Part shown: positions 7,544 to 15,057 of the stretch, in pieces | How the letters are laid out: every line of letters starts with the position of its first letter | Position numbering within the stretch: the first letter of the stretch is position 1 | NCBI GenBank assembly: GCA_019420525.1 | Contig: JAHZHA010000019.1 | Span: forward strand, 1 to 18,094 | Direction of reading: 5' to 3' | DNA length: 18,094 nt | Origin: Bacillota bacterium | Lineage (GTDB): Bacteria > Bacillota > Clostridia > Peptostreptococcales > Anaerovoracaceae | Translations under genes and position numbers: made by a program | Notes under the pieces: generated by a model | What the model was told of the DNA's origin: nothing | Databases searched by the model: none | What the model saw: only the letters and a program-made list of their open reading frames with translations

Positions 7544-7757
7544 ATCAGGATAAAGCGACTTACCGGCTGACCGCAGTGTGGCGCTGTTATCAGCAACTTA
7601 CCTTACGGTATCCGCTTCCGGCAAAATGAATGCGCTGTGTTTTGCAGCTGCTCTACTGCCGATAATTAAATTATATGCCGGTCTTTCAACCTGAGTATCA
7701 TAAATTTACTTTGTCTGCTAACTAAATATTAAAGGGTTTCGACATAAATAGCAATAA

Positions 7758-7799
7758 TTACCTTTTTGTAAGTAGATTACCTGTAAGTAGCTAGTTACC
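7758..7799. promoter_or_regulatory. Repeat cluster, likely HxlR operator
   Basis: Three TTACC copies (7758, 7777, 7795) interleave with two exact TGTAAGTAG copies (7767-7775, 7782-7790), forming TTAC/GTAA inverted pairs. A looser copy, TTAAGTAAG, begins at 7820. The cluster lies just upstream of the proximal promoter. TTAC/GTAA half-sites resemble known HxlR-family operators; autoregulation is an inference. Confidence 0.5.
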
Positions 7800-7805
7800 T
7801 AATAA

Positions 7806-7836
7806 TTGTCAGGCTTATATTAAGTAAGCATATTAT
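7806..7836 (+). promoter_or_regulatory. Proximal promoter candidate of the HxlR gene
   Basis: TTGTCA (7806-7811) and TATTAT (7831-7836) with a 19-base spacer, longer than optimal, as in some activated or repressed promoters. CATATT at 7829 with a 17-base spacer is the alternative -10. Confidence 0.45.
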
Positions 7837-7903
7837 GCAAAGAATATATTTTATGTATACTCATAAACGGCGCAGTCTGAGTGGCAAAAAGGAGAGTTTG
7901 AGT

Positions 7904-8380
7904 ATGAGTAAAATCCAGAAAGGCGAATTTCCTTACGGTCATTTTTTCCGGATGATCAGTGGGAAATGGAAGCCTTACATCCTCGTGGCAATCGACTATG
8001 AAGGAAGCATCCGCTTCAATGCGATATTGAAATTCTGGGGTGAAATTTCGAGTAAAGTACTCTACCAGAATCTGAGAGAACTTGAAGAAGATAAACTGAT
8101 CTGCCGTTACTGTGATCCCGACAAAAAACAGCACGTGGAATACCGCCTTTCGGAAAACGGCAGAAGAATTATGCCCGTCATAAAAGCGATCTATAAATAC
8201 TCTATCGACGATATGATCGACAAGGATATTCTGATCGATTCAAGGGCATTCGATTACTATAACCCTGCCAACAAAAGCGCGCAGGAAAAACAGGCTCACA
8301 GAGAAGCTGCTGAAAATCCGGAATCCTCAAAAAATACGACACTTTCTTCCGGTGAATCCGACGGCACGATGAGCGCGTAA
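7904..8380 (+). CDS. HxlR-family winged-helix transcriptional regulator
   Basis: A 158-residue DNA-binding protein. The HxlR core spans about residues 10-105: ISGKWKPYILVAI, then IRFNAILKFWGEISSKVLYQ, LRELEEDKLICR and YRLSENGRRIMPVI, the usual wing and dimer helix. The N-terminal cysteine that many HxlR/YodB/HypR-type sensors carry ahead of the GGKWK stretch is replaced (FPYGHFFRMISGKWK), so thiol sensing at that site is unlikely; two Cys in ICRYCDP remain. A hydrophilic, probably disordered tail of about 45 residues (from NPANKSAQ) extends beyond the family core. ATG 7904 is preferred because AGGAGAG lies 7 bases upstream; the reading from 7835 has no such site. The MFS gene is the divergent neighbour and a likely target. 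Confidence 0.88.
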   Translation: MSKIQKGEFPYGHFFRMISGKWKPYILVAIDYEGSIRFNAILKFWGEISSKVLYQNLRELEEDKLICRYCDPDKKQHVEYRLSENGRRIMPVIKAIYKYSIDDMIDKDILIDSRAFDYYNPANKSAQEKQAHREAAENPESSKNTTLSSGESDGTMSA

Positions 8381-8451
8381 ACAGCAGACGGAAATGCGAA
8401 ATTTCTGGATGATCCCGCAATTTTCGTCTTCCTTGAAACACGGATAAAAAT

Positions 8452-8496
8452 AGAGAGAGGCCGGCCATTCCGCAGGAATACCGGTCTCTCTCTTTT
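8452..8496. terminator. Bidirectional terminator between the HxlR gene and proC
   Basis: AGAGAGAGGCCGG pairs with CCGGTCTCTCTCT (one G-U), with an inner ATTCC/GGAAT stem. It is followed by TTTT on the plus strand and ATTTTTA on the minus strand, so it serves both convergent genes. Confidence 0.85.
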
Positions 8497-8523
8497 CAAT
8501 TATCGATTCTATTTTTCACAGTG

Positions 8524-8549
8524 CCGGGTAATTCCCGGTCTTTTTCTTT
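8524..8549 (+). terminator. Second small terminator-like hairpin
   Basis: CCGGG (8524-8528) / CCCGG (8534-8538) is followed by TCTTTTTCTTT. It may back up the terminator at 8452-8496 for plus-strand transcripts entering proC. Confidence 0.45.
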
Positions 8550-8567
8550 TCGACGGCGTTCCACCGT

Positions 8568-9380
8568 TTACATGCTTCGGGATTTTTCCGCCGAAGCGAT
8601 CACCGCGCTCATGGCGGCATGACGGAAACCCGCTGCTTCCAACACACGGACCCCTTCTATCGTCGTACCTCCGGGCGAACACACGGCATCTTTCAGCACG
8701 CCCGGATGCTGCCCCGTCTCCAGAACCATCTTCGCGGATCCCAGGACGGTCTGGGCTGCAAATTTCAGAGCTTTTTCCCTGGGAAGCCCGGCCAGAACGG
8801 CACCGTCGGCCAGCGCTTCGATAAACAGGTAAACATAAGCCGGCCCACTTCCCGACACGCCGGTCACCGCATCCATAAGGATTTCCGGTATCTCCTCAGC
8901 CTGCCCGATTTTAGAAAAAATTCCCATTACATAATCGAATTCTTCGTCCGTCACCGCCGTACTCCGGCAGAGAGCTGACATACCTTCTCCCGCCATCGCC
9001 GGCGTATTCGGCATAACCCGGACGACTTTTATCTTTTCAGCGGGCATTTTTCCGCTTTCAGCTGCCATTTGCTGAAGGTCTGCCACCGACAGGCCGGCGG
9101 CTATGGAAATAATCATCTTGTCCGGTGACAGAACCGGAGCGGCCTGATCTATTACCGATTTCACATCTTTCGGTTTGACTGCGATCATCAGAGCGTCACA
9201 CGTCTCCACAAGAGACGGGATGCTGCTGCAGACACCGATTCCCGTCTCCCGGGCAAATGCTTCGATTTTCTCCGGGGTGCGTCCCGCGCCGGATATCTCT
9301 TCCGCCGGCATACCGGAGGCGATGCATCCTCTTATGATGGCAGAACCCATATTTCCCACGCCGATTACACCTAGTTTCAT
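8568..9380 (-). CDS. proC: Pyrroline-5-carboxylate reductase
   Basis: A 270-residue cytosolic enzyme making L-proline from 1-pyrroline-5-carboxylate with NAD(P)H, the last step of proline synthesis. The Rossmann start is MKLGVIGVGNMGSAIIRG. IAVKPKDV and ISIAAGLSVADL follow, then VVRVMPNTPAMAGEGMSAL. The C-terminal signature is complete: GVSGSGPAYVYLFIEALADG, then DAVCSPGGTTIEGVRVLE. Length is normal for the family. AGAGGTGA lies upstream of ATG 9380. It is the last gene of the purB-proB-proC run, 25 bases after proB, and transcription ends at the terminator at 8452-8496. Confidence 0.96.
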   Translation of the reverse strand: MKLGVIGVGNMGSAIIRGCIASGMPAEEISGAGRTPEKIEAFARETGIGVCSSIPSLVETCDALMIAVKPKDVKSVIDQAAPVLSPDKMIISIAAGLSVADLQQMAAESGKMPAEKIKVVRVMPNTPAMAGEGMSALCRSTAVTDEEFDYVMGIFSKIGQAEEIPEILMDAVTGVSGSGPAYVYLFIEALADGAVLAGLPREKALKFAAQTVLGSAKMVLETGQHPGVLKDAVCSPGGTTIEGVRVLEAAGFRHAAMSAVIASAEKSRSM

Positions 9381-9405
9381 CTCGAATCACCTCTGTCTCT
9401 GTCGT

Positions 9406-10203
9406 CTATTCGCTGCAGAATACGGTAGCTTTTTCCTGACCTTCTGCCAGCTTATTCAGAATATCCTGCTTATGGCTGTTTGCCAGAATCATGGAAATCC
9501 CGTATTCATTGACCATCTCAGCCGCATGTAGTTTCGTCACGATTCCTCCGGTACCGAAACGGCTCTTCCCCTTCATATCGATGGATGCCTTTATCTCCGC
9601 TACATTCGCAATATGCTCGATGAGGACCGCGTCTTCGTATGTATTCGGATCTTTGTCATAGACGCCGTCGATATCGCTGAGGAGAATGAGCAGATCTGCC
9701 GCCCAGAGATTGGCAGTGAGAGCTCCCAGAGTATCGTTGTCCCCGATTTTGATCTGATCGACACTGACACTGTCGTTTTCGTTTATGATGGGGACGACGC
9801 CCTCGTCCACCAGCGTGAACATGGCATTGCGGATATTCAGTTCCCGGGTGTGATCATGAAAATCTTCACTCGTCAGAAGAATCTGCGCTACGTGAATTCC
9901 ATACTCTCCGAAAAGTTCCTTGTACATATTCATCAGTTCCACTTGGCCGATGGCACAGAGAGCCTGCTTATAATTGATATCTCCTTTGCGGCTCCACTTG
10001 TTGATGGCGGAAACGCCGCAGATTCCCGCTCCGGAAGATACGAGAATCACACGTTTTCCGTCTCTGATGAGAGCGCAGACCTGGCGGATGATGTCGCTCA
10101 TCAATGCTCTGTTCACCTTGCCGTCCGCGCCGGATATCGTATTGCTTCCGAGCTTGATTACGATTTTATTTGCTTCTTCTATGAGCTGTTTTGCACTTTT
10201 CAT
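9406..10203 (-). CDS. proB: Glutamate 5-kinase, short form without PUA domain
   Basis: A 265-residue amino-acid kinase phosphorylating glutamate to gamma-glutamyl phosphate, the first step of proline synthesis. NKIVIKLGSNTI forms the phosphate loop, VILVSSGAGICGV is the conserved SSGA region, PIINENDSVSVDQIKIGDND is the glutamate/Mg site, and LLILLSDIDGVYDKDPN with FGTGGIVTKLHAAEMV closes the kinase fold. E. coli ProB has about 100 more residues forming a PUA domain; here the protein ends after the kinase domain, a form known from other bacteria. ATG 10203 has AAGGTG about 10 bases upstream, inside the end of purB, and only 7 bases separate the two genes, so translation is probably coupled. 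Confidence 0.95.
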   Translation of the reverse strand: MKSAKQLIEEANKIVIKLGSNTISGADGKVNRALMSDIIRQVCALIRDGKRVILVSSGAGICGVSAINKWSRKGDINYKQALCAIGQVELMNMYKELFGEYGIHVAQILLTSEDFHDHTRELNIRNAMFTLVDEGVVPIINENDSVSVDQIKIGDNDTLGALTANLWAADLLILLSDIDGVYDKDPNTYEDAVLIEHIANVAEIKASIDMKGKSRFGTGGIVTKLHAAEMVNEYGISMILANSHKQDILNKLAEGQEKATVFCSE

Positions 10204-10210
10204 GATAAAT

Positions 10211-11644
10211 CTACACCTTAAGATCGATGTCTTTTCCCAGATATTCTCTGTTTGCCTCTACGACTGGACGGATGTATTCTTCTACGAATTCTTCCGTCTG
10301 CTGTGCAGAACGGCCTATATAATCAGACGGCTCTGTCAGTTTTTTTACATCTTCGTGAGACAGACCAAACATTTTATCCTCAGCGATACGCTCCAGGAGA
10401 TCGTTGGGTCTTCCGAATTCTTTGACCTGTCTTCCGGCTTCCATCGAATGGACGCGGATACCCTCGTGGAGTTCCTGACGGTCTCCGCCCTTTTTCACGG
10501 CTTCCATGATGATATTTTCTGTCGCCATAAACGGAATTTCGTTCATGACGTGCTGACGGATGACCTCTTTGTATACTACGAGTCCGGAACACACATTGAC
10601 GGCGATATCGAGAACCGCGTCGATCGCCATAAAGCTTTCCGGAATGACGAGTCTCTTGTTGGCCGAATCATCCAGCGTCCTCTCGAACCACTGAGTAGAG
10701 GCTGTCATCGCAGGAGATGCCGCGTTACTGATGACAAACCTGGACAGCGAAGCGATTCTCTCACTTCTCATCGGATTTCTCTTATATGCCATGGCGGATG
10801 ATCCGATCTGCTTCTTTTCGAAAGGTTCCTCCACTTCTTTGAGATGCTGCAAAAGGCGGATATCGTTCGTCATCTTATGGGCGCTCTGGGCGATCCCGCT
10901 GAGAACCGCCAGCACTTTCGCATCGATTTTCCGCGTATACGTCTGTCCGGAAACAGGGATGGATTTCTCGAATCCCATCTTTTTCACGACTCTGCGATCG
11001 AGTTCTTTTACTTTTTCGTGATCTCCGTCGAAGAGCTCCAGGAAGCTGGCCTGTGTTCCCGTAGTTCCTTTGACTCCCAGAAGCATCAGGCTGTCGATGA
11101 GGCTGCAGACATCGAGATAGTCGAAATAGAAATCCTGCATCCAGAGAGTGGCTCTCTTCCCCACCGTCGTCAGCTGAGCCGGCTGAAAATGCGTGAATCC
11201 CAGCGTCGGCACATCTTTGTTTTCCATGGCGAAATCGCTGAGTCGGCTGAGCAGATCCGCGATTTTATGTTTGATAAGCGTCAGGCCTTCCCGTATCTGA
11301 ATGATATCCGTATTGTCCCCGACATAGGCACTGGTAGCCCCCAGATGAATGATTCCCTTCGCTTTCGGACACTGTACGCCGTAAGCGTAGACGTGCGACA
11401 TGACATCATGTCTGACTTCTTTTTCTCTGGCCTGTGCCACCTCATAGTTTATATCATCTTTATGTGCGATCAGCTCGTCGATCTGCTCCTGTGTGATATC
11501 TAGGCCGAGTTCTTTCTCCGCCTCAGCCAGAGCGATCCAAAGCTTTCTCCATGTGGTAAATTTCTTATCGGGAGAAAAGATCGCCGACATTTCTCTGCTG
11601 GTATATCTCTCGATAAGAGGGTTTTCATAAGTATCTCTTTTCAC
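10211..11644 (-). CDS. purB: Adenylosuccinate lyase
   Basis: A 477-residue cytosolic lyase of the fumarase/aspartase superfamily. It splits SAICAR and adenylosuccinate, releasing fumarate in two steps of purine synthesis. The superfamily signature SSAMAYKRNPMRSERI is complete, with HLGATSAYVGDNTD and GFTHFQPAQLTTVGKRAT as the other active-site regions. Length is normal. The start is GTG at 11644, with GGAGG 6 bases upstream; no ATG lies nearby. It lies between proA and proB, although it has no role in proline synthesis. A terminator (11665-11711) separates it from proA, so it may have its own promoter or depend on readthrough; I saw no clear promoter in the 70-base gap. Confidence 0.96.
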   Translation of the reverse strand: MKRDTYENPLIERYTSREMSAIFSPDKKFTTWRKLWIALAEAEKELGLDITQEQIDELIAHKDDINYEVAQAREKEVRHDVMSHVYAYGVQCPKAKGIIHLGATSAYVGDNTDIIQIREGLTLIKHKIADLLSRLSDFAMENKDVPTLGFTHFQPAQLTTVGKRATLWMQDFYFDYLDVCSLIDSLMLLGVKGTTGTQASFLELFDGDHEKVKELDRRVVKKMGFEKSIPVSGQTYTRKIDAKVLAVLSGIAQSAHKMTNDIRLLQHLKEVEEPFEKKQIGSSAMAYKRNPMRSERIASLSRFVISNAASPAMTASTQWFERTLDDSANKRLVIPESFMAIDAVLDIAVNVCSGLVVYKEVIRQHVMNEIPFMATENIIMEAVKKGGDRQELHEGIRVHSMEAGRQVKEFGRPNDLLERIAEDKMFGLSHEDVKKLTEPSDYIGRSAQQTEEFVEEYIRPVVEANREYLGKDIDLKV

Positions 11645-11664
11645 GTTTTTCCTCCGTCTGTATT

Positions 11665-11711
11665 AAAAAAACCGGGGATGCATCCGGCTGCCGCCGCATC
11701 CCTTCTCCGGT
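11665..11711 (-). terminator. Terminator/attenuator between proA and purB
   Basis: On the minus strand GGGATGC (11702-11696) pairs with GCATCCC (11681-11675) and is flanked by CGG/CCG pairing. It is followed directly by seven Ts. It begins 4 bases after the proA stop. Confidence 0.8.
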
Positions 11712-11714
11712 ACC

Positions 11715-12992
11715 TTACAGGTCTCTGAAATGGAAGCTGCGTTTGCCCGCTGCATAATCGCCGACGATATGGCCGTCGCCGAAAAGTCTGTATTTATAAG
11801 TGACAAGACCTTCCAGACCTACCGGTCCCCGGGCGTGGATTTTACCCGTACTGATTCCCACCTCTGCGCCGAATCCGTAACGGAATCCGTCGGCAAACCG
11901 CGTGGAACAGTTGCAGTAGACGCCCGCGGAATCTACCAGCTGCATGAAATGCTCGGCGGCTTCCGCGTCTTCCGTAATGATGCAGTCCGTGTGATGTGAT
12001 CCGAAGCGGTTTATGTGCTGGATGGCTTCGTCGATATCGTCAACCACTCTAGCAGAGATGATGTAATCCAGATATTCCGTACGGAAATCCTCTTCATCCG
12101 CAGGTTCGCATTCTACGATTTTTCTGATCTCTTCTGTTCCCTTCAGACGTACGTGAGCTTCCGCAAATGTTTCCGACAACGCCGGCATGAGTCTTTCCGC
12201 CACATCCCGGTGAATCAGAAGAGTCTCTGCAGCATTGCAGGCGGCCGGATACTGTATTTTGGCATCCAGAATGATAGGAACCGCTTTTTCCACATCAGCC
12301 GCCCTGTCCGCATAAATGTGGCAAACGCCGTCCGCATGACCCATCACAGGAATCTTTGTATGATTCATGATATGCTGAACGAATTCGTTTGAACCGCGCG
12401 GAATCAGAAGATCGATGGATTCGTGACATTCCAGGAGATTATCGATATCATCGTGTGTCTCGGCCAGCATCAGACATCCTTCGGGGAGTCCTGCCGACAG
12501 AACCGCATCGTAAATGACGCTGAAAAGCTTTCTGTTCGTCAGTTTTGCCTCACTTCCGCCTTTCAGCATAGCGCAGTTTCCGCTCTTGATGCACAGAGAA
12601 GCCACCTGAACCATAGCATCGGGACGCGCCTCGAAGATGACGCCGATCACGCCGATGGCGCATGTCCGGCGATAGAGTTTCAGGCCGTCGTCCAGTTCTC
12701 TTGCAAGGGTGGTTTTATTGAGGGGATCATCAAGACTGATGAGTTCCCGGATTCCGTCCAAGACTTCGCCGATCTTCTCCTCTCCAAATTTCAGCCGCTT
12801 CAGCACAGGTGCTGGAATTCCCTTTTCCTCCGCAGTCTTCATATCTTTGAGATTTTCTTCGATAATCTGCGGCTTCTCTCTTTCAATAGCATCTGCAATC
12901 GCCTGAAGTGCCTTATTTCTCACACTCTCCGCCGATGCTGACATAAACGGGCTTACAGCCCTCATTCTGGCTGCTTTTTCTCTGATGTCCAT
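11715..12992 (-). CDS. proA: Gamma-glutamyl phosphate reductase
   Basis: A 425-residue NADPH-dependent enzyme of the aldehyde dehydrogenase superfamily, making glutamate semialdehyde from gamma-glutamyl phosphate. Family regions: LKLYRRTCAIGVIGVIFEAR near residue 110, LKGGSEAKLTN, LIPRGSNEFVQHI, and the catalytic stretch KIQYPAACNAAETLLIH with the active Cys. The C-terminus has STRFADGFRYGFGAEVGIST followed by RGPVGLEGL. Length is usual. AGGTGA precedes ATG 12992. It is the first proline gene in the cluster, directly followed by a terminator, so its transcript may be largely monocistronic. Paired TTATGAAA-type repeats flank the proposed promoter upstream. Confidence 0.96.
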   Translation of the reverse strand: MDIREKAARMRAVSPFMSASAESVRNKALQAIADAIEREKPQIIEENLKDMKTAEEKGIPAPVLKRLKFGEEKIGEVLDGIRELISLDDPLNKTTLARELDDGLKLYRRTCAIGVIGVIFEARPDAMVQVASLCIKSGNCAMLKGGSEAKLTNRKLFSVIYDAVLSAGLPEGCLMLAETHDDIDNLLECHESIDLLIPRGSNEFVQHIMNHTKIPVMGHADGVCHIYADRAADVEKAVPIILDAKIQYPAACNAAETLLIHRDVAERLMPALSETFAEAHVRLKGTEEIRKIVECEPADEEDFRTEYLDYIISARVVDDIDEAIQHINRFGSHHTDCIITEDAEAAEHFMQLVDSAGVYCNCSTRFADGFRYGFGAEVGISTGKIHARGPVGLEGLVTYKYRLFGDGHIVGDYAAGKRSFHFRDL

Positions 12993-13020
12993 AAGTCACC
13001 TGCCTTTTCCGACTGAACGC

Positions 13021-13097
13021 TTATGAAACGCGTTTGGACAAAAACACATATTAACTTATATATTTTACCTCAATAAACGTCGTTATGAAATACGTTT
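13021..13097 (-). promoter_or_regulatory. proA promoter candidate flanked by a repeated operator-like site
   Basis: On the minus strand: TTGAGG (13073-13068), 17-base spacer, TATGTG (13050-13045). The -10 is weak. TTATGAAACGCGTTT (13021-13035) and TTATGAAATACGTTT (13083-13097) match at 13 of 15 bases and lie on either side of it. The first contains the palindrome AAACGCGTTT. Confidence 0.45.
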
Positions 13098-13123
13098 TTC
13101 CTCTTCCTCCCTGAAAACACAAT

Positions 13124-14128
13124 TTACTGCAGCAGACCGCCCAGAATGTTACGGATGAGAGAATTGATCTCGCGATAATTCAGATTTTCCCGTTCTCTCA
13201 GAATCAGAAATCCGCTTTCATAACCGCCCATTTCCCTGAGAGACGGGCAGTCTACTTTCATCTGAACCGTATCAGCCACCATATTTCCCGATACATCTTC
13301 TGCAAATATATTCAGCTGAAAATCGGGAGAATCGCCCGACAGGACAAATTCATATCCGTCACCGAAACATCGATAGGAAGAATGAGGGCCGTAAACCATG
13401 CCTTCCGCGCAGATCATGTTTTTTTTCGTCTTTATCTTTCTCACAAACACATCTGCCTCTCCCGCAAGAGCGGGAAATCCCTCCTCATACAGGATTTCGT
13501 GAAGGTTCAGAGTGCGAAGAATCCGCATCATGTCCGAAAGGCGAACGATATCATCCCTGTTGTGCAAGAGAATTCGCTCCCTCAGCCTGTCTCTTTTTTC
13601 ACCGGTACTTTTGCCATATTCATAATAAAGTTCCACGCTCTCTGCGCCGTCGATCTCGTCTTTCCGCTCTGCAGAATCACCCAGAAAGGCTTCCACCGTC
13701 TTCTGTTTCAGATTCGGCAGAATTTTGGGAAGATGAGAATGGTACCTGAGAATCCGGTAGATGTCCATGGAATACAGTCTGTCGAGCGGAGATGTATCGA
13801 TCCGGTGGTACTCCATCCGTTTTTTCAGAAAAGGAAGATCAAACCTCTGTCCGTTGAAAGTGACCGCCACATCCGCTTCCGAGAGCAGTTCTGCATACCG
13901 TACCAGAAGTTCCCTTTCCTCTCTGACGGTATCCGCAAAAAACTGAACCGCTTTCCGCCCTCCGCCGTCGGCCGTCACGGCACCTCCCAGTATTACGGCC
14001 GATCGGGCAGGAGACAGGCCGGTAGTCTCGATATCCGCCACAATCATATTCATTCCTGAAAAATATTCCGAAAAAATAGGTGAATCGAAAAGCGGTCCTT
14101 TCAGCCGTTCCTCAAAAACGTGTACCAT
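13124..14128 (-). CDS. YprB-like DEDD exonuclease-fold protein
   Basis: A 334-residue protein with an RNase H-like 3'-5' exonuclease domain (about 28-200). The acidic residues of the DEDD type are visible: D32 and E34 in ADIETTGLSP, D97 in VTFNGQRFDLPFL, and D193 in HNRDDIVRL. A short N-terminal extension (VHVFEERLKGPLF) and an unassigned C-terminal half follow, as in YprB-type proteins. YprB family members are presumed nucleases with no settled role; this is a family-level call. GGAGGTGA lies upstream of ATG 14128. It is a single gene between proA and the racemase/ABC operon. No clear terminator follows it; a weak AAACGT/ACGTTT dyad (13075-13097) is the only candidate. Confidence 0.82.
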   Translation of the reverse strand: MVHVFEERLKGPLFDSPIFSEYFSGMNMIVADIETTGLSPARSAVILGGAVTADGGGRKAVQFFADTVREERELLVRYAELLSEADVAVTFNGQRFDLPFLKKRMEYHRIDTSPLDRLYSMDIYRILRYHSHLPKILPNLKQKTVEAFLGDSAERKDEIDGAESVELYYEYGKSTGEKRDRLRERILLHNRDDIVRLSDMMRILRTLNLHEILYEEGFPALAGEADVFVRKIKTKKNMICAEGMVYGPHSSYRCFGDGYEFVLSGDSPDFQLNIFAEDVSGNMVADTVQMKVDCPSLREMGGYESGFLILRERENLNYREINSLIRNILGGLLQ

Positions 14129-14193
14129 AATCTCACCTCCTGCCGTATGTTCTGTCTGTTTTCTTCCGTTTTATCATATATCATACCATAAAA

Positions 14194-14245
14194 GAGAAAG
14201 ACTCGCCTCTCATTTCGCCGTCAGCGAAAGAGAAACGAGTCTTTT
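14194..14245 (-). terminator. Terminator of the ABC transporter-racemase operon
   Basis: AAAGACTCG (14197-14205) pairs with CGAGTCTTT (14236-14244), with an inner TTTCGC/GCGAAA stem. On the minus strand it runs into TTTCTCTTTTATGG. It ends the transcript 32 bases after the racemase stop. Confidence 0.75.
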
Positions 14246-14276
14246 CATCGGTATTTCCGTAAATCCTTCGAAAGTC

Positions 14277-15053
14277 TCAGACAGTCTCTTCTCCGGCCAG
14301 ACTGATGCTGCCACCCATCATACACTGGATGATTTCGTGCTTCTTCACCATGACGCCGGCTTCGATGATGCCGCCTGGCTGATGGAATTTCAGACGGTAG
14401 ACCCCGTCCTGATTCAGAAGCCCTGTGCTGCCAGCCAGATACCAAGCGCAAGCAACGCTTCCGGAACCGCAGGAAGATTCCCATACAAGGGATTCCGTGC
14501 TGCGCACGTAAACTACCGGCTTCAGTTCGTCGCCGTTCAGAAATAGGATTCCACAGGCGTTCGGCTGCCATTTTCCCATGGCGCGCAGCGCATCTTCTGC
14601 CAGTTCTTCGTCCGCATCAGCACCTTCCAGGATGACATGATCGATACCTTCCATATGAACGACAGGACGCATCGTGTCTTTTACCAGAACTTCTTCCACG
14701 CCGAGAGGCTTCGGCATCTGGACGTAAGCCAGGCCGGCATCCAGATCCACATTCGCCGTCACCGGCTTTGAAACTCCCGAAATTTCCACCGACACGGCAT
14801 GCCTGCCGCCGGAATACTGCTCGGAAGCCCTCAGATAAGCGAATGCGCGCACCGCATTTCCGCAGAATTCTCCGCCCATCATCTCCAGACGGCAGTCGCC
14901 TCCATTGACAGGGGTCGTCTCAAAACCTACCTGCTCCGCTTTCTCCTGCTGCATGATGCTTTTGGCCAGCTCCACGCGCTTTTCCGCATCGAATTCACCG
15001 CGCACGATAGCTGTCATATTGCCTGCCGGATCTACATAATGTATCTTTGCCAT
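14277..15053 (-). CDS. CntK-type amino-acid racemase (two-cysteine, DapF fold); probable histidine racemase
   Basis: A 258-residue cofactor-free racemase/epimerase. The two catalytic cysteines are present: C64 in EFCGNAVRAFAYL and C195 in WESSCGSGSVACA. Unlike DapF, which starts with a GLGNDF motif that binds diaminopimelate, this protein has PAGNMT. It also shares EQVGF, EFCGN, SLVWESSCGSG and HQPGG with staphylococcal CntK, a histidine racemase, by recall. So a DapF call would probably be wrong; histidine or another basic/polar amino acid is more likely the substrate. ATG 15053 follows GGAG by 9 bases; the TTG at 15074 lacks a site. It starts 4 bases after the ABC ATPase stop, the last gene of an amino-acid import operon, so the racemase may act on the imported amino acid. 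Confidence 0.75.
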   Translation of the reverse strand: MAKIHYVDPAGNMTAIVRGEFDAEKRVELAKSIMQQEKAEQVGFETTPVNGGDCRLEMMGGEFCGNAVRAFAYLRASEQYSGGRHAVSVEISGVSKPVTANVDLDAGLAYVQMPKPLGVEEVLVKDTMRPVVHMEGIDHVILEGADADEELAEDALRAMGKWQPNACGILFLNGDELKPVVYVRSTESLVWESSCGSGSVACAWYLAGSTGLLNQDGVYRLKFHQPGGIIEAGVMVKKHEIIQCMMGGSISLAGEETV

Positions 15054-15057
15054 TTCA

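Larger units (their letters stand above)
7183..7903. other. 721-base divergent intergenic region, dyad-rich
   Basis: No gene was found. From left to right it holds: palindrome AATCGATT (7229-7236); an 8-bp dyad GTGAGGAA / TTCCTCAC (7240-7270) in the MFS leader; a candidate minus promoter (7359-7388); a long-range dyad CCGCATA / TATGCGG (7422-7466); a nested 13-bp dyad (7489-7523); a plus promoter candidate (7516-7543); a repeat cluster (7758-7799); and the proximal regulator promoter (7806-7836). The stretch 7544-7757 shows nothing I recognise; it matches no riboswitch that I know. Confidence 0.6.

Noticed and set aside
9974..10801. 275-residue plus-strand open frame
   Set aside because: Antisense to proB and purB; composition is that of a shadow frame, with no domain.
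12993..13123. T-box or other riboswitch ahead of proA
   Set aside because: The leader from the candidate start is only about 45 bases, with no specifier stem, T-box sequence or antiterminator.
14277..15053. Call as diaminopimelate epimerase (dapF)
   Set aside because: The two-cysteine fold fits, but the GLGNDF substrate motif is replaced by PAGNMT and the other motifs match CntK better; the context is amino-acid transport.
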